A DNA stretch of 25,326 bases from JAKPUX01 sp035353815. GTDB lineage: Bacteria > Zhuqueibacterota > Zhuqueibacteria > Residuimicrobiales > Residuimicrobiaceae. The stretch lies in assembly GCA_035353815.1 (NCBI GenBank), contig DAOQAG010000052.1, positions 1 to 25,326 of the forward strand. Reading direction: 5' to 3'. The position numbers and the translations under genes were made by a program. Under the pieces are notes generated by a model. The model searched no databases. It saw nothing but the letters and a program-made list of their open reading frames with translations, and was not told where the DNA came from. Positions 1-7,646 of the stretch are shown here, piece by piece; within the stretch, counting starts at the first letter, position 1; every line of letters starts with the position of its first letter.

Positions 1-661
1 AGCCCTGGCTGCCGAGCGTGATGGCGGCCAGTTCGATTCCCGTTGTCCGCATGAGTCCGCGCAAAAAGTCGGACGGGTCGAGATGAGCCGCCTGGTGCGC
101 GTTCTGCAGAATCGCGAGCTCGCTGTCATTAAGCTTGAGAATCTGACAGCGTTCAAGGGAAGCTTCAACGATGACGCGGGTGGTCTCATTCCAGCCGCGC
201 AGGTTGGGATCAAAGATCCGGACCACATGGCTGGCGTGGTCCAGCATCGCCTGAATGGCGCGGCGGGAGGGCTCATTGCGCTGCGCCAGGGTGCCGAAGA
301 GGATCGCATCGAGGTTTTCCGCTGCGGCATCCCAGGAGGCATCCAGTTCCATCTCGTCGAAGGCGGTATCCTTACTGCAATCGAAGCGCGGTTGTCCGGC
401 GGCGTCGAGATGGATGCGTACAGTCCCGGTGGGTTTAGCCGGGCTGATCTGGACGCCGGAAACATTGAGACCAGCGCGCTGCATGTGAGATACAAGTGCA
501 CGCCCCGATTCGTCATCCCCGACACGGCTGAGCAGCCAGCCATGTGCACCGCACTGAACGGCATGAAAGGCGAAATTGGCCGGTGCACCGCCGGCGAACC
601 GTTCCTCGTCGTAAACATCCCAGAGGACCTCACCCAGTCCTGCGATAATAAACACGGGCAT
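1..661 (-). CDS. PfkB-family sugar kinase (fructokinase-like), C-terminus cut by window edge
   Basis: This is a ribokinase/PfkB-fold kinase that would phosphorylate a sugar such as fructose with ATP in the cytoplasm. I translated it directly: 220 codons are open up to the window edge. The N-terminus reads IAGLGEVLWDVY. It is followed by the PfkB substrate-binding motif GGAPANFA (residues 24-31), a SRVGDD element (45-50) and FDPNLR (150-155). The C-terminal GxGD catalytic motif would lie beyond the edge and is not seen. The start is fixed by an AGGAGG ribosome site about 8 bases upstream, inside the end of the penicillin-binding protein gene. The start ATG shares one base with that gene's TGA stop (TGATG), which indicates translational coupling. 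It is the most distal visible gene of the long operon. The family is near certain; the substrate is inferred from the fructokinase-like start. Confidence 0.88.
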   Translation of the reverse strand, partial: MPVFIIAGLGEVLWDVYDEERFAGGAPANFAFHAVQCGAHGWLLSRVGDDESGRALVSHMQRAGLNVSGVQISPAKPTGTVRIHLDAAGQPRFDCSKDTAFDEMELDASWDAAAENLDAILFGTLAQRNEPSRRAIQAMLDHASHVVRIFDPNLRGWNETTRVIVEASLERCQILKLNDSELAILQNAHQAAHLDPSDFLRGLMRTTGIELAAITLGSQG

Positions 662-2622
662 CAGTGTTCCTCCTGCAGGGCGACTGTGATCGCAGGGCCG
701 CCGGGCATATGTCCGGACCCCGTACGCGGGTCAATCGTGGTAAAAGTGATATGGTCGGGTATGGAGAATTCTCCCGTCGGTAACAGGACGCTGGCCTGCC
801 GGACGAAGCTGGACCAGATCGGCAGCGCGGCCCGACTGCCGGTGATGCCGCGATTGTTGGCGTCGCGCATGGAGCGGTTGTCATCAAAGCCGACCCAGAC
901 GGCAACCGCCAGCTCGGGGGTAAAGCCCACGAACCAGGCGTCGCGATACTCATTGGAAGTACCTGTTTTACCGCCACATGGAGTAACCACACCATAGTTG
1001 CGCACCGCTGCGCCCGTGCCCCCCGGAGCCACCACTCCGGTCAGCATGTCGAGCAGCAAAAAGCAGATTTGCCGGTCAGCAACGCGCTGGCTTCTGGGTA
1101 TGGTCTCCTCGATCACTTCTTCGAGATCGTTGTGGATAGAGCGCAGCATGTAGGGCTGGCAGCGCACGCCTTCAGCCGCGATGGTGGCAAAAGCCGAGGC
1201 CATCTCCAGAGGCGAGACGCCGGTTGCGCCCAGGGCCAGCGAGAGCAGCGGCTGCATTTCACTGTTAATGCCCAATCTATGGGCAGATGCGACGACTGCT
1301 TCAGGTGTCGTCTGATAGATGAGTTTGGCCGAGATGGAATTGATCGAGCGCGCCAGCGCATATTTCATGGTGACCGGGCCGATATAGTTAAAGTCGATAT
1401 TATCGGGCGCCCATACCTGGCTGCCATTTTCCAGGGCGACCGGTTCATCGACCAGAACGGTGGCGGGGGTGATGAGTTTCTTTTCGAGGGCGGTGAAATA
1501 GATGAAGGGTTTGAACGCGGAGCCGGCATGGCGGTTATTGGCGGTTGCGCGATTGAAGGGTGCCCGGCGGAAGTCCCGCCCCCCCACCATGGCCTTTATT
1601 TCTCCGGTCCCGGGTGTGATGGCCACCAGAGCCGCCTGGGGGTAGCTGGCCTTGGCCTCCCAGCCGGCGTGAGCGTAGGGGGGCAATCCCAAGGCGGCGT
1701 CCAGCGTGGCCAGGCCTTCGGTCACGGCGCGGGTGGCCTGCAGCTGGACTTTGGCATTGAGCGTGGTGCGGATGCGCAATCCGCCAAAGGTGACGGCATC
1801 CGGGCTGAGGGTAGTGGAGGCCTGGGTCTTGATCTCGTCGATGAAATAGTCCGCGCTCCCCTGCATCAGATTGATGCGATCGACCTTGAGGGTCTCGGCC
1901 AGTGCAGCGGTCCGTTCAGCGGGGGTTATATAGCCCTCGGCCGCCATCCGGCTGAGGACGAAGGCCTGGCGATCGCGGGCGACCTGGGCGTTGGTGCTGG
2001 GATTATAATGCGCCGGCCAGCGCGGGATGCCGGCGAGCATGGCGGATTCAGCCAGGGACAATTCCTCCGCGTGTTTGGCAAAATAGGTCTGACTGGCCAG
2101 CTCGATGCCATAGACGCCGGAGCCGAAATTGATCTGGTTGGCATAGGCCTCAAGGATTTTCTCCTTGGGAAACTGGCGTTCGATCTGAAAGGCGACGAAC
2201 ATCTCCTTGAATTTGCGCGCCCAGTCTCTTTCAAAGCTGAAGAAGAGGTTTTTGGCCAGCTGTTGGGTGATGGTGCTGGCCCCCTGTTTGACGCCGAGGT
2301 GGGTGAAATTGGCGACCACTGCGCGCAGCAGATCACGTTTGCTGATGCCATGATGCCGGTAAAAGCGGTTATCTTCGAGCGCGACGAAGGCCTGGAGAAC
2401 GGCCGGAGGCATCTTTTCATAGGGAATCACCTGCCGGTCGGCGAGGAGTTTGATCACCTGATCGTCGTCGCCGTATATAGCCGTGGGTGTATTGAGGGCG
2501 ATATCGTTGAGGTCGTCGGGGACGCACGGAAAGGTCAGGATCGAGACATAGAGCGAGACGCCAAGCAGGACGGCCGCCAGCAGTACAAGAATTCGCAGGA
2601 TCCAGCGCGATCGTCTATTCAT
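661..2622 (-). CDS. Class A penicillin-binding protein (bifunctional peptidoglycan glycosyltransferase/transpeptidase)
   Basis: This protein polymerises lipid II and cross-links peptidoglycan at the periplasmic face of the inner membrane. It has 653 residues. A short cytoplasmic basic head (MNRRSRWILR) is followed by one membrane anchor (about 9-30). The glycosyltransferase (GT51) domain has the catalytic motif EDNRFYRHHG (83-92) and GASTITQQLAKN (114-125). The transpeptidase domain has the active-site SAFK (Ser368, Lys371), SIN (426-428) and KTGT (552-555). All catalytic motifs are intact, so it should be active. It is shorter than E. coli PBP1a and lacks an obvious large accessory domain, resembling the compact PBP1A/PbpC-like forms. 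A strong GGAGGAG site precedes the start, which overlaps the upstream gene's stop by 8 bp. The sugar kinase start overlaps its own stop. Which PBP1 subclass it belongs to cannot be decided by eye. Confidence 0.95.
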   Translation of the reverse strand: MNRRSRWILRILVLLAAVLLGVSLYVSILTFPCVPDDLNDIALNTPTAIYGDDDQVIKLLADRQVIPYEKMPPAVLQAFVALEDNRFYRHHGISKRDLLRAVVANFTHLGVKQGASTITQQLAKNLFFSFERDWARKFKEMFVAFQIERQFPKEKILEAYANQINFGSGVYGIELASQTYFAKHAEELSLAESAMLAGIPRWPAHYNPSTNAQVARDRQAFVLSRMAAEGYITPAERTAALAETLKVDRINLMQGSADYFIDEIKTQASTTLSPDAVTFGGLRIRTTLNAKVQLQATRAVTEGLATLDAALGLPPYAHAGWEAKASYPQAALVAITPGTGEIKAMVGGRDFRRAPFNRATANNRHAGSAFKPFIYFTALEKKLITPATVLVDEPVALENGSQVWAPDNIDFNYIGPVTMKYALARSINSISAKLIYQTTPEAVVASAHRLGINSEMQPLLSLALGATGVSPLEMASAFATIAAEGVRCQPYMLRSIHNDLEEVIEETIPRSQRVADRQICFLLLDMLTGVVAPGGTGAAVRNYGVVTPCGGKTGTSNEYRDAWFVGFTPELAVAVWVGFDDNRSMRDANNRGITGSRAALPIWSSFVRQASVLLPTGEFSIPDHITFTTIDPRTGSGHMPGGPAITVALQEEH

Positions 2623-3490
2623 GGTTCTCCTCCTTTTCCGGCTGGGCGTAGCGGCTGTCCGGATTCAGGTCGTTGATCGCCTTGATCAGATATCCGACCG
2701 CCAGCTCGCTGGCCTCCATCTCCTGCAGAGTGGTGGAGCCGGCTTCCGTCAATTCCAGCGCCACCATTATGGTGTTGTGGCGGATAACCGGGGCGATCGC
2801 CGCGCAGGTCAGCCGCTGCCGCCACTCACTCCATTTTTGCGGATCGTTGATTACCTGGAGCTGCAGATGGGCGGGCAGGCTTTCGAGGGCTTCCGCAAAC
2901 AGCGGACCAGGCAGGATACGTCCGGCATACAGGGGATTGGCATTGAGCTGAGAACCTCCCAGCAGTTCCTCCCTGGTGAGGATCAGGGCCTGGGCGTCAC
3001 GCAGGGGTTGGCCGAAGGAATCGACGAAAAGCAGTTGCAGCCGGTCCTCCATCCGGGTGATGCGGATGCTGTTCCAGTCCGCCGAGTCCGCGAGCTCGCG
3101 CAGGTGCGAGGGCTCCATCAGCCGGCCCGCATCCTCACCTGGCAACTGGCGGTAGAGCGCGAGAAACTCGTCGCGGGTGAGCTGAAGTCCGGATTTAAAG
3201 GTGACATAGGCGACGAGATCGTCGAAGGAGTGGATATAGCGATCATAGGTCGGGCGCAGGCGCAGGGAATCGATGCGCGTCGAGGCTTGTTGTTGTCCGG
3301 TGCGATCGCGCTCTTCTTCGGTCCAGAGCCGGCCGACTTTGGGTCTTTTATCGTTGGTCCACAGCATGGCCTGACCAATGAGGATCTCAAAGAGGTCGAA
3401 AAAGATTTCCAGGAGGGCCAACAGGAGGAGCACTCCCAGCAGGATGCGGCTCAGGCGGCTTGCAGCGTTCCAGCGGCTCTTGATCGACAT
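2615..3490 (-). CDS. Unknown single-pass membrane protein
   Basis: I do not recognise this 291-residue protein. It has a basic N-terminus (MSIKSRWNAASRLSR) and one strongly hydrophobic, Leu-rich segment at about 15-40. A charged, otherwise soluble C-terminal region follows, with no cysteine cluster or enzyme motif that I can identify. The frame is open further upstream to 3637, but that would overlap the M50 protease gene by more than 130 bp. The ATG at 3490 has a GGAG site about 8 bases upstream and sits 13 bp after the protease stop, so I use it. The stop overlaps the start of the penicillin-binding protein gene by 8 bp, so the two are probably translationally coupled. That context suggests an envelope or PBP-partner role, but this is only inference. 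Confidence 0.8.
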   Translation of the reverse strand: MSIKSRWNAASRLSRILLGVLLLLALLEIFFDLFEILIGQAMLWTNDKRPKVGRLWTEEERDRTGQQQASTRIDSLRLRPTYDRYIHSFDDLVAYVTFKSGLQLTRDEFLALYRQLPGEDAGRLMEPSHLRELADSADWNSIRITRMEDRLQLLFVDSFGQPLRDAQALILTREELLGGSQLNANPLYAGRILPGPLFAEALESLPAHLQLQVINDPQKWSEWRQRLTCAAIAPVIRHNTIMVALELTEAGSTTLQEMEASELAVGYLIKAINDLNPDSRYAQPEKEENHE

Positions 3491-3503
3491 GGAGTTGCTC
3501 CGG

Positions 3504-4385
3504 CTAGATCGTAAAGGGGAACGGGGTAAAGGTGACGATGAAGAGGAGGAGAACCAGGTATCCGAGCATGCGGCGGCGCGGATCAAGAGGTGTCCGGTCA
3601 TCGAGCGGCGCCGGGTGACGGCGTCCGAAAACGGCAAGCAGCAAAAAGAAAAGGGCCCAGCTGTAGTTAAAGAGGGTGAGAATGCCCAGGGCGGCGATCA
3701 GGGCCCAGGTGACATACTTGATGCGTTGGCCGAAGAGCGCATAGGTCACGTGGCCGCCATCAAGCTGGCCGACCGGAATGAGATTGAGTCCGGTAATGAA
3801 GAGTCCGGCCCAGCCGGCGTAGGCCACCGGATGGAGGAGGAGTTGTATCTTGTCCGGATTCACACCCAGGATCAGCCAGGAGAGGGCCTTGAAGAGCAGG
3901 CATTCTCCGAGAATCAGGTTGTTCGCCGGGGTCTGGTCGAGTGGAGTCACGGTCGAGAGGTTGAGTCCGATCCACAGCACCGGCAGGGTGACAGCCAGGC
4001 CGGCGAGCGGTCCGCCGGCGCCGATATCGAAGAGCGCCTTGCGGCTGGGGATGAAGCCGCGCATGGAAATGAGGGCGCCCATGGTGCCGAAGGGATTATA
4101 GTTCGGAAAGGGAAAGGGCATGAAATAGGGCAGTGTCGCCGGCACGTTGTATTTGCGGCACATGAGAAAATGGCCCATTTCATGCGCCCCGAGTATGGCA
4201 ATGATGGCCAGACAGTACCAGAAACCGCCGACCAGCCAGGTGGAAAAGATGGTGGCGATCAAGAGGATGAGATTGATCGACTTGCGCCCGACGATCCGCC
4301 AGCTCTGGAGGGGAAGCCGCCAGGGGTAGAGTTCCGGATCGTAGAGCGGAGAACCGGGCCAGGGAGTACGGGAGGAATCGTCCAT
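3504..4385 (-). CDS. Site-2 protease family (M50) intramembrane metalloprotease
   Basis: This is a multi-pass inner-membrane zinc protease. The zinc-binding motif HEMGH is at residues 68-72, within a hydrophobic helix. The second metal-binding motif of the family appears as NLIPVGQLDGGH (201-212). Between them lies a conserved stretch with NPFGTMGALISMR (97-109) and GAGGPLAGL (122-130), typical of the soluble-loop-containing EGY1-like bacterial M50 group. At 293 residues with no PDZ domain, it is a minimal form unlike RseP. Members of the family cut membrane-embedded substrates, often anti-sigma factors. No transmembrane anti-sigma factor is visible here, so the substrate is unknown. The start ATG has a short AAGG site and lies 6 bp after the kinase stop. 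Confidence 0.92.
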   Translation of the reverse strand: MDDSSRTPWPGSPLYDPELYPWRLPLQSWRIVGRKSINLILLIATIFSTWLVGGFWYCLAIIAILGAHEMGHFLMCRKYNVPATLPYFMPFPFPNYNPFGTMGALISMRGFIPSRKALFDIGAGGPLAGLAVTLPVLWIGLNLSTVTPLDQTPANNLILGECLLFKALSWLILGVNPDKIQLLLHPVAYAGWAGLFITGLNLIPVGQLDGGHVTYALFGQRIKYVTWALIAALGILTLFNYSWALFFLLLAVFGRRHPAPLDDRTPLDPRRRMLGYLVLLLFIVTFTPFPFTI

Positions 4386-4391
4386 TGTGCC

Positions 4392-5072
4392 TTACTTCGT
4401 TTGATGGGCCAGATATGCAGTCTCATGCGCCTGGATCTGCGCGCAGATGGCGGCAAAATCGGCGGAGGATTTTTCAAAATCGATCTTGTCGGCCTCAACG
4501 ACCAGCACCGGAATGGTTTGCTGGATTTCACCAATCCAACGCTCATAGGCTGCATTGAGTTCATAGAGGTACTCGCTGGTGATGGATTTTTCAAAATCGC
4601 GGCCGCGTTTGCGGATGCGCGAAATGAGGGTCCATGTCGAGGCGCGGAGATAGAGAATGAGATGCGGTTTGCGCAGATAATCGGTCATGGTATAAAAGAG
4701 ATCGCGATAGTTGTCGTAATCGCGATCGGACATGCTGCCCTGTTTGTGCAGGATATAGGCAAAAATCTCGGCATCCTCATAGATGGTGCGGTCCTGGACA
4801 CAGGATTCCGGACTGGAGGAAATCAGCCGCTGATCCATGAAGCGGCGGGAAAGGAAGTAAACCTGGAGATTGAAGCTCCAGCGGTTCATGTCCGCGTAAA
4901 AATCGTCGAGGTAGGGATTATTGATGACCCGCTCGAAATAGGCGCGCCAACCGAAATGCTCACTGATCATCTGGGTCAAAGTGGTTTTGCCCACCCCGAT
5001 ATTGCCGGCGATGGCCAGGTAAAAGGGCTCCACTCCACTATTCAGGCCCTGGTTGACTCGAGCTTCAGGCAT
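4392..5072 (-). CDS. Deoxynucleoside kinase (dNK family)
   Basis: This cytoplasmic enzyme phosphorylates deoxynucleosides with ATP in nucleotide salvage (deoxyadenosine/deoxyguanosine-kinase-like). Its 226 residues hold a P-loop, GNIGVGKTT (23-31). An FERV stretch carries the likely catalytic-base glutamate (Glu47), and NNPYL follows. The family motif DRTIYED is at 94-100, and an Arg-rich LID (RIRKRGRDFEKSI, 152-164) closes over the phosphates. The length matches bacterial members. A GAGGAA ribosome site lies 6 bases before the ATG. It is sandwiched between the radical SAM gene (3 bp gap) and the M50 protease gene (6 bp gap), so it is co-transcribed. Substrate preference cannot be read with certainty from the sequence. 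Confidence 0.9.
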   Translation of the reverse strand: MPEARVNQGLNSGVEPFYLAIAGNIGVGKTTLTQMISEHFGWRAYFERVINNPYLDDFYADMNRWSFNLQVYFLSRRFMDQRLISSSPESCVQDRTIYEDAEIFAYILHKQGSMSDRDYDNYRDLFYTMTDYLRKPHLILYLRASTWTLISRIRKRGRDFEKSITSEYLYELNAAYERWIGEIQQTIPVLVVEADKIDFEKSSADFAAICAQIQAHETAYLAHQTK

Positions 5073-5075
5073 ACT

Positions 5076-6458
5076 CTATTCCTCGTCCGAAGAAAGCAGT
5101 GATTGATTGAGCTGTTTGATGTTGAGCGACAACTCCGCCAATTCCTCTGGTGTATGGCGCTTGCGCCAGAGCGGGAAGAGCGAATTATTGGTCAGGAGCA
5201 GATCTGCACCTGGATCCCATTCACCGCATGCCACGCCCGTCTCGTACTCCACGGTGCCGGGAATAGGGGAATAGGAGGCCAGATAGACCCGCGCGCCGAG
5301 ATCATGCACCCGCTGCGCGCTGGCGCGCACCTCCCTTATGGGTTGCCCGGGCACCCCGGCCAGGAGATAGACGCCGAGCTCCGCCGTGCCAAATCCCGCC
5401 CGGTGCAGGCGGGCCAAAGCGGATTCGAGCTCCCGGGGAGTCACCTTGCCCTGGCGGCGGCGTGGACTGCTGCTTTCGTAGCTGAGGCGCAGGCTTTTCA
5501 TCCCGGCCGTGTAGAGCAAATCCGCCAGTTCATCATCGATGCAACGCAAATGCACGCCGTTGGGCGTATGCAACGCCAGCTTCTCCCCTGCACGGGCCAG
5601 CAGCCGGAAAAGGGGTTTGGCATACCGTGCAGGATGATGTAACAGGGCATCGTCAAAAAACGCGAACTGTCGCACCCCATATCCCTCCTGCCAGTGCTGC
5701 ACCTCGGCAAAGACATTTTCCGGGCTGCGTCGGCGGTAGTGATCCGTCAATACGCTCGAGGCGCAGTAGCTGCAGTGGCAAGGACAACCGCGCGAGGTGA
5801 GCAGCGCGATGCTGGCCAGCCGGGGATAGCCGGCAAACCAGGGGAAGGGCAGTTCGTCCAGCGCCCGGTAAGAAAAATCGGCGCCGGGGCCGTCGCAGAG
5901 GCGGGCGACGAGCCGGACCGCAGCCATCTCACCCTCTCCTTCGAGCAGGTAGTCGGGCTGCACGGTCCGCCGGGCATGCTCCGGGCAGAGCGTGGCATAA
6001 ATGCCGCCGAGCACCAGCACCGCGCGCGGAAAGATCTCGCGCAGCAGCGCGGCCATATCGGCGACCGCCGGGTACCAATAGGTCATAAAGGAGGTCATGA
6101 GAATCACCTCCGGAGGCGGCTGATCGCGCAGCCAGGCCTCCACGCCCGCGCGCGGAGCCCCATAGCGGCAATACCGGCGCGGGATCTCCGCCAATGCCGC
6201 GGGTTTGGGAAGCTCCTCCCGCCAGTATTTACCCGCCCCTTCCTGGCGTTCATCCGTTTTTCCTGCCGCGGCGGCTTCCGGCCAGGCCGGGTGGTAGCGG
6301 TCCAGGCAGTCGAGCAGTGCGGTTCGGTAGCCCAGATGGTTGAGAATGGCGCCGATATAGAGCAGGCCCAGGGGCTTCTGCCGGAAATCGTAAGCGGAAA
6401 AATCATAGATCCAGGGATTGACCAGCAGAATCCCGGGCTGTTTCTTGAGTGCGGACAT
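5076..6458 (-). CDS. B12-binding-domain-type radical SAM protein
   Basis: This 460-residue protein has the layout of the B12-binding/radical SAM superfamily. An N-terminal Rossmann-like region begins ILLVNPWIYDF and contains KPLGLLYIGAIL (28-39) and LVLGGIYATLCPEH (148-161). The radical SAM core follows, with a CxxxCxxC cluster (Cys225, Cys229, Cys232) in the sequence RGCPCHCSYC. An extra Cys227 lies inside the motif. There is no DxHxxG base-off cobalamin motif in the N-terminal part, so actual cobalamin binding is unproven. It should cleave SAM reductively to start a radical reaction, but the substrate is unknown. It lies 9 bp after the REC-phosphatase gene and 3 bp before the kinase gene, inside the long operon. 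Confidence 0.88.
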   Translation of the reverse strand: MSALKKQPGILLVNPWIYDFSAYDFRQKPLGLLYIGAILNHLGYRTALLDCLDRYHPAWPEAAAAGKTDERQEGAGKYWREELPKPAALAEIPRRYCRYGAPRAGVEAWLRDQPPPEVILMTSFMTYWYPAVADMAALLREIFPRAVLVLGGIYATLCPEHARRTVQPDYLLEGEGEMAAVRLVARLCDGPGADFSYRALDELPFPWFAGYPRLASIALLTSRGCPCHCSYCASSVLTDHYRRRSPENVFAEVQHWQEGYGVRQFAFFDDALLHHPARYAKPLFRLLARAGEKLALHTPNGVHLRCIDDELADLLYTAGMKSLRLSYESSSPRRRQGKVTPRELESALARLHRAGFGTAELGVYLLAGVPGQPIREVRASAQRVHDLGARVYLASYSPIPGTVEYETGVACGEWDPGADLLLTNNSLFPLWRKRHTPEELAELSLNIKQLNQSLLSSDEE

Positions 6459-6467
6459 AAGCGGCCC

Positions 6468-7646
6468 TCAGCGCAGCTGTGCGACCATCATCAGCACATC
6501 ATCGCCAAGTTCGGTATGGGTGAACTCGACGACCTCGCGGATGATCGACGCCGCTGTTGTCCGTGCCTCCTCTCCCCTTTGCTGGCGCCGGATGACGCGT
6601 TGCAGTCCTTGCAGGCCGAGGATCTTGCCTTCCCGGGACTCCGCCTCGACGACGCCATCGGTATAGAGCAGGAGTGTATCGCCCGGCTGATAGCGGAGGC
6701 ATCCGGAGCGAAAGGCGGAGCGCTCGGTGCGGGCGAAGCCGATGATGGCGTTCTGCGAGTCCAGGCGGGTGAATCCCTGCGAAGCCGAGTGCCAGAGCAG
6801 CGCGGCCGGATGGGCGCTGCCGGCAAAGCGCAGCATTTTTGTCTTCAGATCGCATTCCACGACCATGATGGTCAGGAAAAGGGGCGTATCCGCAAACGAG
6901 CGCATGAAGAATTCATTCAGCTGCCAGAGCCCCTCGGCGGGGTCTGGCGTACTCTGCAGCAGGCGGCGCCATTCGTGGCAGATCCGGCTGACGAGGAGCG
7001 CTGCAGCGATACCGTGGCCGGTGACATCGATGACCGTCAGATAGACCTTGTTCTCGTCGACGACGTGAATATCGGCAAAATCGCCACCAAGGCCGATCAT
7101 CGGGATATAGGTGATTCCGACATCGATCAAGGCTGAAGTGAAGGTGGTCGGGACCAGGCTCGTTTGCACCTGCCGGGCGAGGAGCAGGTCGCGCTCGATC
7201 ATCTCATGATGCGCCGCCAGGGCCGCCTCATGCTGGGCCAGGGTTTGCAGCAGGCGCCGCCGGTCGCAGGCATTACGCACCTTGACCGAAAGGGCTTCAG
7301 GCTGGACCGGTTTGGTCAGATACTCATAGGCGCCCTCGCGCATGGCCCGCACGGCAGTCCCCACGGAGGCAAATCCGGTCACGATGATGACCTGGGTGTT
7401 GGCATCCTTGCTAATTGCGGCATGGAGGACGTCCAGTCCGCTGAGCTGAAGCATTTGCATGTCGCTGATGACCACATCACAGGCGGCGCGCTCCAGAATC
7501 GCCAGAGCGGCCTCGCCGCTCTCGGCTTCGAGGACATGGTAGGCGTCGCGGCGAAGGATCTCGACAAAGAGGCGGCGGAGGTGCGGATCATCCTCGACTA
7601 CGAGGAGGGAAAACTCCGCGGGCCGGTACGGGGTTATTTCAGCCAT
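6468..7646 (-). CDS. Response regulator with PP2C/SpoIIE-type phosphatase output
   Basis: An N-terminal receiver domain (about 12-130) has the acidic pair Glu18/Asp19/Asp20, phospho-acceptor Asp62 in VVISDMQM, Thr90 and Lys112 (TKP). A helical linker leads into a PP2C-type Ser/Thr phosphatase domain (about 150-392). The metal-binding motifs are GGDFAD (187-192), DVTGHG (207-212), YTDG and the terminal GDD. GGDFAD differs from the usual GGDYYD, and the last motif reads DDVL instead of DDxT; the metal-binding aspartates are kept, so activity is plausible. It would act as an RsbU-like phosphatase of a phosphorylated STAS protein, switched by phosphorylation from a histidine kinase not encoded in this window. 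Its start overlaps the end of the preceding phosphatase gene by 13 bp. Confidence 0.93.
   Translation of the reverse strand: MAEITPYRPAEFSLLVVEDDPHLRRLFVEILRRDAYHVLEAESGEAALAILERAACDVVISDMQMLQLSGLDVLHAAISKDANTQVIIVTGFASVGTAVRAMREGAYEYLTKPVQPEALSVKVRNACDRRRLLQTLAQHEAALAAHHEMIERDLLLARQVQTSLVPTTFTSALIDVGITYIPMIGLGGDFADIHVVDENKVYLTVIDVTGHGIAAALLVSRICHEWRRLLQSTPDPAEGLWQLNEFFMRSFADTPLFLTIMVVECDLKTKMLRFAGSAHPAALLWHSASQGFTRLDSQNAIIGFARTERSAFRSGCLRYQPGDTLLLYTDGVVEAESREGKILGLQGLQRVIRRQQRGEEARTTAASIIREVVEFTHTELGDDVLMMVAQLR

Noticed and set aside
1069..2676. Long plus-strand open frame opposite the penicillin-binding protein gene
   Set aside because: It lies opposite a gene with full catalytic motifs. 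Its translation is Gly/Asp/His/Gln-rich without any recognisable domain, as expected from the complement of a GC-rich gene.
3491..3637. N-terminal extension of the unknown membrane protein
   Set aside because: It would overlap the M50 protease gene by about 134 bp in another frame. The ATG at 3490 has a ribosome site and the right spacing.
3378..5102. 574-codon plus-strand open frame
   Set aside because: It crosses three well-supported minus-strand genes (unknown membrane protein, M50 protease, kinase), has no domain or ribosome site, and reads as an antisense shadow.
5694..7136. 480-codon plus-strand open frame
   Set aside because: It lies opposite the radical SAM and REC-phosphatase genes, both of which have clear motifs. 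Its own translation shows none.
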